From NCBI RefSeq assembly GCF_014203735.1, contig NZ_JACHJQ010000003.1:1055626-1119625 (forward strand): a stretch of 64,000 bases of DNA, read 5' to 3'. Source of the DNA: Actinophytocola algeriensis. Lineage in GTDB: Bacteria; Actinomycetota; Actinomycetes; Mycobacteriales; Pseudonocardiaceae. The translations under genes were made by a program, and so were the position numbers. Below, in pieces: positions 28,147 to 37,388 of this stretch; position 1 is the first letter of the stretch; each line of letters begins with the position of its first letter. The notes below the pieces were generated by a model. It saw nothing but the letters and a program-made list of their open reading frames with translations, ran no database searches and was not told the DNA's origin.

Positions 28147-29049
28147 TCAGCGGACGTCCGCGTTCGCGCCGGTGAGCACCGTCGCGACCGACCCGGCGTC
28201 GACGTGCGACAGCGCGGCCAGCCCCGCCGCGCCCGCCGGTTCCAGCAGCACGCCCAGGGTTTCGGCGGCCAGTGCCATGGCCGCGCGGAGTTCGTCGTCG
28301 GTCACGAGCACCATGTCGTCGACCAGCGCGCGCAACCGCGTCACCGCAACGGGCTCCGGCCGGCTGATCGTGATCCCGGCCGCGAACGCGTTCTCCTGCG
28401 GCACCGCCACCACCTCGCCGCGGCGCCAGCTCTCCACCAGCGCGGGCGCGGCCGCCGCGGCGACGCCCACGACCCGCACGTCCGGCCGCTTTTCCTTGAG
28501 CCAGCACGCGATTCCGCTGATCAGCGCGCCGTCGCCGACCTGGACCACGACCGTGTCGAACGACTCCGCCGCCAGCTCGACACCGACCGTGCCCGCGCCC
28601 TCGGCGATCGCGGGGTCGACGCCGTCGCTCAGGTACAGGCGGCTCGGATCGTCCGCCGCGTACGTCACCGCGGCCGCCTTCGCGTCACCGTCGACCCGGT
28701 GCACGACCGCGCCGGTCGCGGTCATCCGCGCGAGCTTCACCGGGGACGTCGCGGCCGGTACGAACACCTCCGCGCGCAGCCCGCGGCGCCGGGCCACGTA
28801 GCCGACGGCCTGCCCGAAGTTCCCGCCGGTCGACGAGCACACGACCGTCGAACCCGAGGGGAGCGCCGCGATCGCGAAGTCGGCGCCGCGGCCCTTGAAG
28901 CTGCGCAGCGGGTTCAGCGTCTCGACCTTCGTCAGCACGCGCTTGCCGAGCCGCGCGCTCAGCTGGTCGTCGACGTACTGCGGGGTGTTCCGGAAGAGCG
29001 GGTCGATTTCCGTTGCGGCGCGGGCGATCCGGTCGACGTCGAGGTCCAT
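28147..29049 (-). CDS. PLP-dependent lyase of the threonine-dehydratase family
   Basis: 300 residues, fold type II. The PLP lysine is in NPLRSFKGRGADF; the substrate loop CSSTGGNFGQA replaces the usual SSGNHA, and the phosphate loop is VQVGDGALISG. Could be a serine/threonine dehydratase or another beta-eliminating lyase; sequence at the active-site loop differs from the gene at 15407. It ends before def by ten bases on the same strand order (def is upstream), so co-transcription with def is likely. Confidence 0.75.
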   Translation of the reverse strand: MDLDVDRIARAATEIDPLFRNTPQYVDDQLSARLGKRVLTKVETLNPLRSFKGRGADFAIAALPSGSTVVCSSTGGNFGQAVGYVARRRGLRAEVFVPAATSPVKLARMTATGAVVHRVDGDAKAAAVTYAADDPSRLYLSDGVDPAIAEGAGTVGVELAAESFDTVVVQVGDGALISGIACWLKEKRPDVRVVGVAAAAAPALVESWRRGEVVAVPQENAFAAGITISRPEPVAVTRLRALVDDMVLVTDDELRAAMALAAETLGVLLEPAGAAGLAALSHVDAGSVATVLTGANADVR

Positions 29050-29059
29050 GGCCCCGACG

Positions 29060-29629
29060 CTAGACCTCGGGCTCGTCCTCCTCGGCCGGGTTCCAGGACA
29101 GGCCCGGCCTGCCCCAGTCGTTGCGCTTGAGCATGCGTTTCGACTCCCTGCCGTACCGGCCGACGAGGCGGCTCAGGTACAGGAAGCCGTCGAGGTGGTC
29201 GGTCTCGTGCTGCAGGCAGCGCGCGAAGTAGCCGGTGCCCTCGACCTCGATCTGTTCGCCGTCGAGGTCCTGCCCGGTGACCTTGGCCCACTGCGCGCGG
29301 CCGGTCGGGAACGACTCGCCCGGCACGGACAGGCAGCCCTCGAGGTCCTTGTCCGGGTCGGGCATGGTCTCGGGCCGCTCGGAGGTGTCGAGCACGGGGT
29401 TCACGATCACGCCGCGGTGCCGCACGCCCTCGTCGTCGGGGCAGTCGTACACGAACACGCGCAGGTCGATGCCGATCTGGTTGGCCGCGAGGCCGACACC
29501 GCGGGCTGCCGCCATGGTCTCGAACATGTCGTCGACCAGCGTGCGCAGCTCGTCGTCGAACTTGTCGATCTTGCGGACGGGGTGGTGCAGCACGGGGTCG
29601 CCGGCGATCCGGATGGGGTGAACGGCCAT
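29060..29629 (-). CDS. def: Peptide deformylase
   Basis: 189 residues. Removes the N-formyl group from nascent proteins. The three family motifs are intact: [19 protein letters not shown] (metal Cys) and QHETDHLDG (two metal His and catalytic Glu). The C-terminal extension of about 25 residues is usual for actinobacterial forms. ATG 29629 chosen because [14 protein letters not shown] is the conserved start. Upstream, divergent DUF3263 and LytR_C genes mirror the mycobacterial def locus. Confidence 0.95.
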   Translation of the reverse strand: MAVHPIRIAGDPVLHHPVRKIDKFDDELRTLVDDMFETMAAARGVGLAANQIGIDLRVFVYDCPDDEGVRHRGVIVNPVLDTSERPETMPDPDKDLEGCLSVPGESFPTGRAQWAKVTGQDLDGEQIEVEGTGYFARCLQHETDHLDGFLYLSRLVGRYGRESKRMLKRNDWGRPGLSWNPAEEDEPEV

Positions 29630-29701
29630 GGCCGAACTGTAGCCAAACCGGGTGCGTTGTCCCGGCGGGGACAGCGGTAGCGTGATGTAATGGCACCCGG
29701 A

Positions 29702-29719
29702 AATCACACGCGTGTGATT
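29702..29719. promoter_or_regulatory. Perfect 18-bp palindrome between def and DUF3263 gene
   Basis: AATCACACGCGTGTGATT is fully self-complementary and lies in the divergent spacer, about 34 bp ahead of the chosen DUF3263 start and 73 bp from def. Size and symmetry fit a dimeric repressor operator; the regulator is not identified. Confidence 0.5.
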
Positions 29720-29752
29720 CCGTTGAGGACCGACCTGGTGGCGAGGAGCCAG

Positions 29753-30058
29753 ATGGACGCCGCGGAGTTGCCGGCAGAGCCCGCTGGAGGCCTGCCCGCA
29801 GCCGGTGAGCTGACGCAACGCGAGCGGGAGATCCTCGCGTTCGAGCGCCAGTGGTGGAAGTACGCGGGCGCCAAGGAACAGGCGATCCGTGAGCTGTTCG
29901 ACATGTCGCCCACGCGGTACTACCAGCTGGTCAACCGGCTGATCGACAAGAGCGAGGCGCTCGAGGCCGACCCGATGCTGGTCAAGCGGCTGCGCAGGCT
30001 GCGGTCCGGCAGGCAGCGCGCACGCATGGCGCCGAGGCTGGGTGCCGAGCGGCAATGA
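29753..30058 (+). CDS. DUF3263 family protein, probable helix-turn-helix
   Basis: 101 residues. The conserved core [25 protein letters not shown]...[18 protein letters not shown] (about 20-75) looks like a short DNA-binding helix bundle and continues into a very basic tail. Counterpart of M. tuberculosis Rv0430 by context. Start set at ATG 29753 with GAGGAG seven bases ahead; an earlier ATG at 29690 would place the palindrome inside the gene. Stop overlaps the next start by ATGA. Confidence 0.82.
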   Translation: MDAAELPAEPAGGLPAAGELTQREREILAFERQWWKYAGAKEQAIRELFDMSPTRYYQLVNRLIDKSEALEADPMLVKRLRRLRSGRQRARMAPRLGAERQ

Positions 30059-30681
30059 CCTCGCCCGAATCCGGTTCGACGCGCCCACTGCGGGTCGCGG
30101 GCGTCGCGCTGCTCGGCGTGGCGACGATCGCCCTGATCATCGGCCTGATCACCATGTTCGGCAGCAACGGCGACGGCCGCGCCGACGGCGGCGAGGAACG
30201 CCCGCCCGAGCCCACGACGACGACTAGTTCCTCCGTACCGCCCGGCAACCCGCCGTCGTCCGCGTCGACGTCGAAGTCCGTGCCGCCGACGACATCATCC
30301 TCGTCGCCCACGACCACCACCACGACGACGCAGACCCGCCCGCCGGGCGACGGCAACGGTGAGCCCGAGAAGTCGGTCCCGGTGCGGGTGCTGAACAACA
30401 GCAAGATCAAGGGTCTGGCCGCCACCGCGGGCGACGACCTGAAGGCGAACGGCTGGCAGGTCGTGGAGGTCGGCAACTACTCGGCGAGCAACCTGCCGGA
30501 GACGACGGTGTTCTACCGCCCCGGCACGGATGAGGAAGCCGCGGCGCGAGCGCTGGCGTCGGCGTTCGGCCTGGCGGTCGAGCCCCGCATCGACACGCTG
30601 GCCGACCTCCCGCCGAGCGTGATCGTCGTGGTGACCAACGACTACGCCGACAACGACGGCGACGGCAAGAACGAAGGCTGA
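30055..30681 (+). CDS. Membrane-anchored LytR C-terminal-domain protein
   Basis: 208 residues: short cytoplasmic start, one transmembrane helix (about 13-36, [19 protein letters not shown]), a Ser/Thr/Pro-rich wall-spanning linker (about 45-100) and an exterior LytR_C domain ([15 protein letters not shown] ... VVTNDYA). Lacks the LCP catalytic domain, so not a ligase itself; the domain may bind wall polymers. Corresponds to Rv0431 by order. Coupled to the DUF3263 gene by ATGA. Confidence 0.85.
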   Translation: MTSPESGSTRPLRVAGVALLGVATIALIIGLITMFGSNGDGRADGGEERPPEPTTTTSSSVPPGNPPSSASTSKSVPPTTSSSSPTTTTTTTQTRPPGDGNGEPEKSVPVRVLNNSKIKGLAATAGDDLKANGWQVVEVGNYSASNLPETTVFYRPGTDEEAAARALASAFGLAVEPRIDTLADLPPSVIVVVTNDYADNDGDGKNEG

Positions 30682-30683
30682 CC

Positions 30684-30722
30684 CGCGAGTCCGACCGGCG
30701 CGACTTGTGGGCCGGACTCGCG
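30684..30722. terminator. Bidirectional terminator between convergent genes
   Basis: CGCGAGTCCG (30684-30693) pairs with CGGACTCGCG (30713-30722), with a further short inner pairing CGGC/GGCC. Lies between the LytR_C gene and the AAA ATPase gene. Confidence 0.7.
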
Positions 30723-30732
30723 AGGTCCTGGG

Positions 30733-32949
30733 TCAGCGGGACTTCGCGTACGCCTCCAGTGACGCCAGCTGTGCCGGATCCAGGCTTGCCCGCACCGAGT
30801 CGCGGGCCCTCGCCACGTGCGCCGCCGTCACCTCCGCCGCTTCCAGCGACTCGCGCATCGCCGTCAGCGCCGCCTCCCGGACCAGCGCGGCGCAGTCCGC
30901 CGCCGAGTAGCCGTCCAGGGATGCCGCCAGCTCCGCCAGGTTCACGTCCGGCGCCAGCGGTGTGTTGCGCGCCGCTGCCTTCAGGATGTCCGTGCGGGCG
31001 TCCGCGTCCGGCGGTGGCACGTACACCAGGCGCTCCAGGCGGCCCGGCCGCAGCAGCGCCGGGTCGATCAGCTCCGGGCGGTTCGTCGCGCCGAGGACCA
31101 CCACGTCGCGCATGGGTTCCACGCCGTCCAGTTCGGTCAGCAGCGCGGCCACCACTCGGTCGGCCACCCCGGAGTCCGACGACTGGCCGCGTCGTGGCGC
31201 CAACGCGTCGACCTCGTCCAGGAACACCATCGCCGGTGCCGCCTCCGCCGCCCGGCGGAACAGCTCACGCACGGCACGCTCGGACTCGCCGACCCACTTG
31301 TCCATCAGCTCGGCGCCCTTGACCGCGATCACGTTCAGCTGACCTGTTCCCGCCAGCGCCCGCACCAGGAACGTCTTGCCGCACCCCGGCGGCCCGTACA
31401 GCAGCACGCCCCTCGGCGGCTCCACCCCCAACCGCGCGAACGAGTCCGGGTACCGCAGTGGCCACAGCACCGTCTCCTCGAGCGACTGCTTGACCTCCTT
31501 CATGTCGCCGACCTGGTCGAGCGTCAGGCCACCGGTCTGCAGGTTGTCCGAAGTGGACAGCGAGGTCGGGCGGACCGTGGACAGGGCGTCCGTCAGGTCC
31601 GCGAAGGTGATCGCGGCCGCTGCCCGGACCGCTGCCCGGACCGCGGCCTCGCGGCGCAGGGCGATCAGGTCCGCCGCCACGAAGCCCGGGGTGCGTTCCG
31701 ACAACACCCCGAAGTCCACATCGGACTCGACCGGCACGTCGCGCAGCAGTACGCGCAGCAGGTCCACCCTGGTGCGCGCGTCCGGCAGCGGCACCGACAC
31801 CGAACGGTCCAGCAGGTCCACCCCCCGCACGCGCGGGTCGACCGCCTCCGGGTGCGCGGAGGTCGCCACCACCGCGAAGCCCGGGTTGCGCACCGCCGCG
31901 CGCAGCGTCTCGATCACCACCGTCGCGATCGGCGGGGGACTGGTGGCGGGCAGCAGGGCGTCGATGTCGGTGAGCAACAGCACCGCCGGGGTGCGGGACG
32001 TCGCCGACTCGATCGCCGCCGACAGCCTCGCCGCGCCCGCGTTCGGTTCGAGCGCGGCCAGCGTCGGTGCCGCCAGCTCCACGACCTCGGCCTCCGCCGC
32101 GTGCGCCACCGAGCGCACCACCGTCGCCTTGCCGACCCCTTCCGGGCCGGTCAGCAGCACGCCGAGCTGCGCGGTCGTACCGAGCGCGGTCAGCAGCTCC
32201 GGCCGCTTGAACGCCAGGTCGAACCACTCCGTCAGCCGGTCCGTCGCGTCCTTCGCGCCGATGAGGTCGCACACCGGCGGCGGGGCCGCCGACGGCACCA
32301 CGACCGGATCCACGTCCACCTGCTGCGGCTCCGGCAGCACCACCGAACCACCGGGGCCCGCCAGCGCCGCCGCGGCCGCGGGCTCACCCGTGCGGGCACC
32401 GTCGCGCCAGCCGACCACAGTGGACGGATGGACGGCGACCGCACCCGATGGCTCGCTCGCGGTGACGGTCAGCAGCTCGTTCGTCCACGTCATGCCGATC
32501 GCGCGGGACAGGGTGCCGCGCACCGCGGTCACGTCGGAGCCCGGCGCGGGCGCCAGGTCCTGCGGCAGCAGGGACACCGCGTCGCCGACGGTCAGGATCT
32601 TGCCGGTCAGCGCGAGGCGCACGGTCTCCGGCGACAGCGACGCCGCCGCGAGACGGGACCCGGACAGCGTCAGGGTCCGGGCGGGCGCCACCTCGGCGGG
32701 GGCCACGACGACCTCGCCGCCCTCGGTCACGCCGATGTTCGACATCGTGATGTCGTCGAGCAGCACCACGCCGGGCGGGCCGTCGCCCTCGGCGGCCAGC
32801 GCGGCGCTCACCCGGGCGCCGGTCAGCCGCACACCCGCCCACGGTTCGAGGCCCAGCGCGTCCAGCACCTCCGGGTGCAGCCGCACCACCCCGCGCCGCG
32901 AGTCGAGCGCCGACGGGGACAGCCGGACGGTGAGCGTGATCTCTGGCAT
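30733..32949 (-). CDS. Two-domain AAA ATPase, Cdc48/VAT-like (Rv0435c homologue)
   Basis: 738 residues. An N-terminal Cdc48-N-like double-psi barrel region (about 1-180) is followed by two AAA modules. D1 has the altered P-loop GPEGVGKAT and LLLTDIDAL (no Walker-B Glu), so probably binds but hydrolyses poorly. D2 has canonical GPPGCGKT, FLDEVDAL and GATNRPELIDPALLRPGR. Likely a substrate-remodelling ring. In mycobacteria the same gene precedes pssA, psd and moeA2. ATG 32949 follows a 31-bp repeat array and TAATGT, a possible -10. Confidence 0.88.
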   Translation of the reverse strand: MPEITLTVRLSPSALDSRRGVVRLHPEVLDALGLEPWAGVRLTGARVSAALAAEGDGPPGVVLLDDITMSNIGVTEGGEVVVAPAEVAPARTLTLSGSRLAAASLSPETVRLALTGKILTVGDAVSLLPQDLAPAPGSDVTAVRGTLSRAIGMTWTNELLTVTASEPSGAVAVHPSTVVGWRDGARTGEPAAAAALAGPGGSVVLPEPQQVDVDPVVVPSAAPPPVCDLIGAKDATDRLTEWFDLAFKRPELLTALGTTAQLGVLLTGPEGVGKATVVRSVAHAAEAEVVELAAPTLAALEPNAGAARLSAAIESATSRTPAVLLLTDIDALLPATSPPPIATVVIETLRAAVRNPGFAVVATSAHPEAVDPRVRGVDLLDRSVSVPLPDARTRVDLLRVLLRDVPVESDVDFGVLSERTPGFVAADLIALRREAAVRAAVRAAAAITFADLTDALSTVRPTSLSTSDNLQTGGLTLDQVGDMKEVKQSLEETVLWPLRYPDSFARLGVEPPRGVLLYGPPGCGKTFLVRALAGTGQLNVIAVKGAELMDKWVGESERAVRELFRRAAEAAPAMVFLDEVDALAPRRGQSSDSGVADRVVAALLTELDGVEPMRDVVVLGATNRPELIDPALLRPGRLERLVYVPPPDADARTDILKAAARNTPLAPDVNLAELAASLDGYSAADCAALVREAALTAMRESLEAAEVTAAHVARARDSVRASLDPAQLASLEAYAKSR

Positions 32950-32963
32950 GGGTCAGACATTAC

Positions 32964-33118
32964 TGAGCGGAGCTTGCGGAGCGAACAGTGCCGCTGAGCG
33001 GAGCTTGCGGAGCGAACAGTGCCGCTGAGCGGAGCTTGCGGAGCGAACAGTGATGCTGAGCGGAGCTTGCGGAGCGAACAGTGCCGCTGAGCGGAGCTTG
33101 CGGGAGCGAACGGCGCTA
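32964..33118 (-). repeat. Array of five 31-bp tandem repeats upstream of the AAA ATPase
   Basis: Units begin at 32964, 32995, 33026, 33057 and 33088 (plus strand TGAGCGGAGCTTGCGGAGCG then AACAGTGCCGC). Units 1, 2 and 4 are identical, unit 3 has a two-base change, and unit 5 has an extra G and drifts. Each unit holds the doublet GCGGAGC-TT-GCGGAGC. There are no spacers, so it is not CRISPR. It ends about 14 bp before the ATPase ATG and touches the pssA stop. Copies recur at 23904-23953 and 925-943. Confidence 0.9.
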
Positions 33119-34135
33119 CTGGTCGTCGCGCCTGCTGGTGGGTGGCCTGGACTGGTTGCGCCGCAGGCCGATCCGCCGCCAGTTGCGGCCGCGCACCGCG
33201 CCGCGGCGCATGCGGGTCGCGTCGGTGGGCAGCGCCACCGAGCGCACGTTGTTGTCGCCGCCGCGGCGCGACCACGCCGCGCGGGCGGCGCCCGCGACCC
33301 GCCGCATCGGCGGCCGCAGCCCGAGCCGCCGTCCCGCACCGTGGGCGCGGCGGATGGCGCGCCGTTCCTTCGGCGGCACCTCCCACGCCTCGGGGTGGTT
33401 GGCGAGCCAGTGGTTGCGGCGCACCGCGTACGGGATGTGCAGCAGGTACACCAGCAGCGCCGCGGCCAGCGCCAGCATCGGGTAGGTGATCACGGCCGCG
33501 GCGAGCAGTCCGGTGAGCACCAGCAGCGGCGCGACCGCCTTCGCGGGCACCTTGATCGTCTTGAGCGACAGCGTCGGGATGCGGCTGATCAGCAGCGCGG
33601 CGATCGCGACCGTCCACACCATCACCACGGCGTCGGTGTTCCACCAGCCGTCGCGGCCGATCTGCAGCGTCAGGATCAGCGGCAGCAGCGCCGACAGACC
33701 ACCGGCGGGCGCGGGTACGCCGACGAAGAACTCCCTGGCGTACGGCGGTTGTTCGGTGTCGTCGAGCAGCGTGTTGAACCGCGCGAGCCGAAGGATGATG
33801 CACACCGCGAACACCAGCGTGACGACCCAGCCGACTCTGTTGCCCTGGAACTGCCACACGTACAGCACGAGCGCGGGCGCGACGCCGAACGAGATCGCGT
33901 CGGCGAGCGAGTCCAGCTCGGCGCCCATCTTGCTGGTGGCGTCGAGCAGGCGCGCGATGCGGCCGTCGAGGCTGTCGAGCACCGCGGCGACCGCGATGGC
34001 CGCGATCGCCGCCTGGAACTGCTTGGCCAGCGCGAACTGGACCGCGGAGAGGCCCGCGCACATGGCCAGCACGGTGATGGCGTTCGGCAGCACCCGAACA
34101 CCCGCGGACGCACGGCCCACGACGCGGCCTGCCAC
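33116..34135 (-). CDS. pssA: CDP-diacylglycerol--serine O-phosphatidyltransferase
   Basis: 339 residues. Integral membrane enzyme making phosphatidylserine. The CDP-alcohol phosphotransferase motif is complete: DSLDGRIARLLDATSKMGAE then LDSLAD, with all three metal aspartates. About eight helices follow from VLPNAITVLAMCAGL. The C-terminal 80 residues are highly basic and cytoplasmic, longer than in most family members; the last part reads toward the repeat array and may be poorly conserved. GTG 34135 abuts the psd stop with no gap. Confidence 0.92.
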   Translation of the reverse strand: MAGRVVGRASAGVRVLPNAITVLAMCAGLSAVQFALAKQFQAAIAAIAVAAVLDSLDGRIARLLDATSKMGAELDSLADAISFGVAPALVLYVWQFQGNRVGWVVTLVFAVCIILRLARFNTLLDDTEQPPYAREFFVGVPAPAGGLSALLPLILTLQIGRDGWWNTDAVVMVWTVAIAALLISRIPTLSLKTIKVPAKAVAPLLVLTGLLAAAVITYPMLALAAALLVYLLHIPYAVRRNHWLANHPEAWEVPPKERRAIRRAHGAGRRLGLRPPMRRVAGAARAAWSRRGGDNNVRSVALPTDATRMRRGAVRGRNWRRIGLRRNQSRPPTSRRDDQ

Positions 34136-34858
34136 TCAGCCCTCCGGCAGTTCGGCGAGGACGGTCTCGCCACCGATGGTGCGCTGGCCCGGCTCGACCA
34201 GCACCTTCGAGTCGACCGGGACGTAGATGTCCACCCGCGAGCCGAAGCGGATCAGCCCGTAGGTGTCGCCGACGGTGACCTTCTCACCCTCCGTGACCTG
34301 GCACACGATCCGCCGTGCGATCAGCCCGGCGATCTGCACGACCACGACCTCGGTGCCTCCTGGGCCGTGGTCGGTGGTGAGCAGCAGCGAGTTGCGCTCG
34401 TTGTCCTCGCTGGCCTTGTCCAGGTCGGCGGAGAGGAACTTGCCCGGCTTGTACACCGCGCGGGTGACGACACCGGACACCGGCGCGCGCTGGACGTGCA
34501 CGTCGAACACGGACAGGAACACCGAGATCCGCAGGCGTTCACCGGCGGGCAGGTCCAGCTCGGGCGGTGGCTCGGCCAGCACGACGTGCGACACGGCACC
34601 GTCGGCGGCGGCCACGACCAGGCCGGGGCGGGTGGGGGAGACGCGCTTGGGCTCGCGGAAGAACCAGGCGACGGCGCCGGCCAGCACGAAGCCGACCACG
34701 CCGAGTCGCCGGGACAGGCGGCGCAGCAGGAACGCGGCACCGGCGGCGCCGAGCGCGAACGGGCGGCCTGCCGGGTGCATCGGTGGTACGACACTCCTGG
34801 TCAGGGCCATGAGGTGGGCGAGTCGGCCCGAATCGGGGCCTTCTTTGGATTCGGTCAT
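34136..34858 (-). CDS. psd: Phosphatidylserine decarboxylase
   Basis: 240 residues from ATG 34858. Makes phosphatidylethanolamine; the short bacterial type with N-terminal helices (FALGAAGAAFLLRRL, LGVVGFVLAGAVAWFF). Recognisable segments are AAADGAVSHV, FLSVFDVHVQRAPVSG and the self-cleavage region IRFGSRVDIYVP, where the serine becomes the pyruvoyl group. Alternative ATG at 34870 follows GAGGA directly; the frame beyond is not coding. pssA follows immediately, a two-step operon. Confidence 0.9.
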   Translation of the reverse strand: MTESKEGPDSGRLAHLMALTRSVVPPMHPAGRPFALGAAGAAFLLRRLSRRLGVVGFVLAGAVAWFFREPKRVSPTRPGLVVAAADGAVSHVVLAEPPPELDLPAGERLRISVFLSVFDVHVQRAPVSGVVTRAVYKPGKFLSADLDKASEDNERNSLLLTTDHGPGGTEVVVVQIAGLIARRIVCQVTEGEKVTVGDTYGLIRFGSRVDIYVPVDSKVLVEPGQRTIGGETVLAELPEG

Positions 34859-35069
34859 CAACCGGGACATTCCTCGCAAACGGGTGCGGTTCTGTACGCA
34901 CCACGCTACGCCGGTCGCGGAGGGTGACCTCAGGGGAGACCCGCACCGGCCGACCGTGCACCCCCCGACGACGTGCACGAGCCGGCCGGCTGGGCCAAGC
35001 TTTCATGAGCGCACCGGCAGTGTATGCCCGGGCACTCGAAGTGAGCAATAGCCGAAAGTGCGTCTCCGG

Positions 35070-35357
35070 TTACGGACGGTTGCCGGATGACCTGCGCGCG
35101 ATCGCCTGGACCAGCTGCAGCACGGCCAGGAGCACGATCGCGCCGAGGGCCGCCACACCCATGCTCGGAAGATCGAAGTCCCAGGTCTTCTCCTGGCCGG
35201 TGAACGCCCGGTAGAGCAGTCCGCCGAGCGCCGCTCCCACGACGCCGACGATGATGCTGACCAGGCAACCCTGCGGCCGCCGGTACTTCCCGCCGACGAC
35301 GACGTTGGCGACCCAGCCGACGATGGCCCCGAACACGATCCACGCGATGAACCCCAC
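35070..35357 (-). CDS. GlsB/YeaQ/YmgE-family small membrane protein
   Basis: 95 residues, three hydrophobic segments with the family start GFIAWIVFGAIVGWVANVVVGG and glycine-rich second helix (CLVSIIVGVVGAALGG). Stress-associated in other bacteria; role unknown. GTG 35357 lies ten bases after the moeA stop, so it is the last gene of a moeA transcript. About 210 bp without a gene separates it from psd. Confidence 0.85.
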   Translation of the reverse strand: MGFIAWIVFGAIVGWVANVVVGGKYRRPQGCLVSIIVGVVGAALGGLLYRAFTGQEKTWDFDLPSMGVAALGAIVLLAVLQLVQAIARRSSGNRP

Positions 35358-35367
35358 GGGACCGAGC

Positions 35368-36600
35368 CTACGTCGCGCCGCCGAGGAGCAGCACGTCCAC
35401 GAGGTCACCCTCCGCGATCACCTCGGCGTTCTCGGGCACCTCGATGAGGCAGTTCGACGCGGCGAACGACGCGAGCAGATGAGAGCCGGGTCCGCCGACC
35501 GGAGTAACGACGCCATCCTCGACGTGGCCGCGCCGGTACTGCCGCCGCGCCGACGGCGACCGCAGCTCGGCCGCCGACCGCACCCGGACCCTCGGCCTGC
35601 GGATCACCTCGTGGCCCATCGCGGCGAGCAGCGCGGGCCGCACGAACAGCTCGAACGACAGGGCGGCACTCACGGGGTTGCCGGGCAGCGTCACGACCGG
35701 CAGGCCCTTGAACACCCCGGACCCCTGCGGCCCGCCCGGCTGCACGGCGACCCGCACGAAGTCCACGCCCTGGCCGGTCAGCGCGTCCTTGACCACCTCG
35801 TACGCGCCCGCGCTCACCCCGCCGGAGGTGATCAGCAGGTCCACGTGGTCGATGTGCTCGGCGATGGTCGCGTGGAACGCCTCGACGTCGTCGGGCACGA
35901 ACCGCAGCACGATCGGCTCGCCGCCGATCTCCCGCACGGCAGCGGCCAGCATCAGGCTGTTCGACTCGTAGATCTGGCCGTGCAGCAACGGGTTCCCCGG
36001 CGCGACCAGCTCGGAACCGGTCGACAGCACCAGCACGCGGACCGGCCTGCGCACCGGCAGCTCGGCCAGCCCGATCGCGGCCGCGAGCCCCAGCTGCGGC
36101 GCACCGAGGACCGTGCCCGCGCGCAGGACCGTGTCGCCCTCGGTGACGTCCTCGCCGGTCCGGCGGATGTGCGTGCCCGGCGCGACGGGTGCCCGCACGG
36201 CCACCCGCTGCTCGCCGCCGTCGGTGTCCTCGACCCTGACCACCGCGTCCGCGCCGGGCGGGACCGGCGCGCCGGTCATGATCCGGTGCGCGGTGTGCGG
36301 CAGCAGCGGCACGATGTCGGTCCGGCCCGCCGGGATGTCGACCGGTACGGGCAGCGCGACCGCGGCGTGCCGCTCCGCGTCCGCCACGTCCTCGGCGCGG
36401 ACCGCGTAGCCGTCCATGGCGGAGTTGTCGAACGGCGGCAGCGACACCGGCGACGGCAGGTCCTCTGCGAGCACCAGGCCGACGCAGTCCAGCACGGGAC
36501 GCAGGGTCACCGGCGTTGGCGGGATCAGCGCGGCGACCCGTGCGCGGTAGTCGGCCACGGAGATCGGAGCGGAGAGCGGAGTGTTGGCCACGCCCCGCAT
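35368..36600 (-). CDS. moeA: Molybdopterin molybdotransferase MoeA
   Basis: 410 residues. Inserts molybdate into adenylylated molybdopterin. Domain order as in MoeA: N-terminal segment with LPPFDNSAMDGYAVR, a middle GEDVTEGDTVLRAG, the MoCF-binding domain (VLVLSTGSELV, TSGGVSAG, LPGNPVSAALSFELFV), and a C-terminal beta-barrel (RVRVRSAAEL...). Cofactor supply to the coxL-type hydroxylase at 56 kb is plausible. ATG 36600 is adjacent to GGGCAGG; GTG 36591 is an alternative. Same position as mycobacterial moeA2. Confidence 0.93.
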   Translation of the reverse strand: MRGVANTPLSAPISVADYRARVAALIPPTPVTLRPVLDCVGLVLAEDLPSPVSLPPFDNSAMDGYAVRAEDVADAERHAAVALPVPVDIPAGRTDIVPLLPHTAHRIMTGAPVPPGADAVVRVEDTDGGEQRVAVRAPVAPGTHIRRTGEDVTEGDTVLRAGTVLGAPQLGLAAAIGLAELPVRRPVRVLVLSTGSELVAPGNPLLHGQIYESNSLMLAAAVREIGGEPIVLRFVPDDVEAFHATIAEHIDHVDLLITSGGVSAGAYEVVKDALTGQGVDFVRVAVQPGGPQGSGVFKGLPVVTLPGNPVSAALSFELFVRPALLAAMGHEVIRRPRVRVRSAAELRSPSARRQYRRGHVEDGVVTPVGGPGSHLLASFAASNCLIEVPENAEVIAEGDLVDVLLLGGAT

Positions 36601-36666
36601 CCTGCCCGCTGACAGAACGTGCGTGCCAGACTGCACCCCGACCGGTTCACGATCACGGAGGGCACG

Positions 36667-37314
36667 GTGCAGGTCCGCACGCGGCACACCCCGGCGTTCG
36701 GCGTCGCCAGGCTGTTGCTGGCGCCAGGTGAGGCGGTCCAGGCCGACTACGCCTCGATGATCGCGACGAGCTACGGCGTCGTCGTGGACGTCCGGGCGCG
36801 GGGCGGGTCGCGCAGCAGATCGGCGAGGGCCGTGTTCACCGCGCCTGCCGAGGGCGGCTGGGTGGACGTCGCGCCCGCGCTGCCCGGCGACGTGTACACC
36901 CTCGAGCTGGACGGCGTGAACGGCTGGTGCGTGTCGCGCGGCTGCTGGCTCGCCGCGCCGTCGACCGTGCGCACCGACCCGCAGTGGAGCGGGTTCCGCA
37001 ACCTGTTCGGGGCGGAGACGGGGTTCGTCGAGCACGTGTCCGGCGTCGGCGCGCTGGTGCTGTCGGCGTGCGGCACCCTCGACGTGGTGACCCTCGACCA
37101 GGGCGAGTTGATCACGGTCGACCCCGCCTACCTGCTCGCGTACTCCGAGCTGACCCAGTCGCGGCTGCGCGCGGTGAGCCAGTCGATGCCGCAGGCCGTG
37201 CGGACCGGGGAGGGTCTGCTGCTGGACTTCGCCGGGCCTGGTCAGTTGCTGATTCAGACCCGCAACCCGCGGGCGATGGGCGCGGTGCTGGGGGCACCCG
37301 GCAACGGTCGATGA
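36667..37314 (+). CDS. AIM24-family protein
   Basis: 215 residues, all beta. The AIM24/TIGR00266-like pattern is clear: start VQVRTRHTPAFGVARLLLAPGEAV, glycine-rich turns (AEGGWVDVAPALPGDV), and SGVGALVLSACG. Biochemical role unknown. Start set at GTG 36667, with GGAGGGCAC directly upstream and agreeing with family starts; GTG 36619 in frame is possible. Divergent from moeA and upstream of the kinase gene, 74 bp apart. Confidence 0.82.
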   Translation: MQVRTRHTPAFGVARLLLAPGEAVQADYASMIATSYGVVVDVRARGGSRSRSARAVFTAPAEGGWVDVAPALPGDVYTLELDGVNGWCVSRGCWLAAPSTVRTDPQWSGFRNLFGAETGFVEHVSGVGALVLSACGTLDVVTLDQGELITVDPAYLLAYSELTQSRLRAVSQSMPQAVRTGEGLLLDFAGPGQLLIQTRNPRAMGAVLGAPGNGR

Positions 37315-37388
37315 CGGATACGCCCAACCCTGCGCGGGCCTCACACGCCGGACGTTAGGCTTCCACCCGACGACGAATGAATGGATGA

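Noticed and set aside
32964-33118. Five regular repeats considered as a CRISPR array
   Set aside because: The units are contiguous with no spacers, and no cas genes are in the window.
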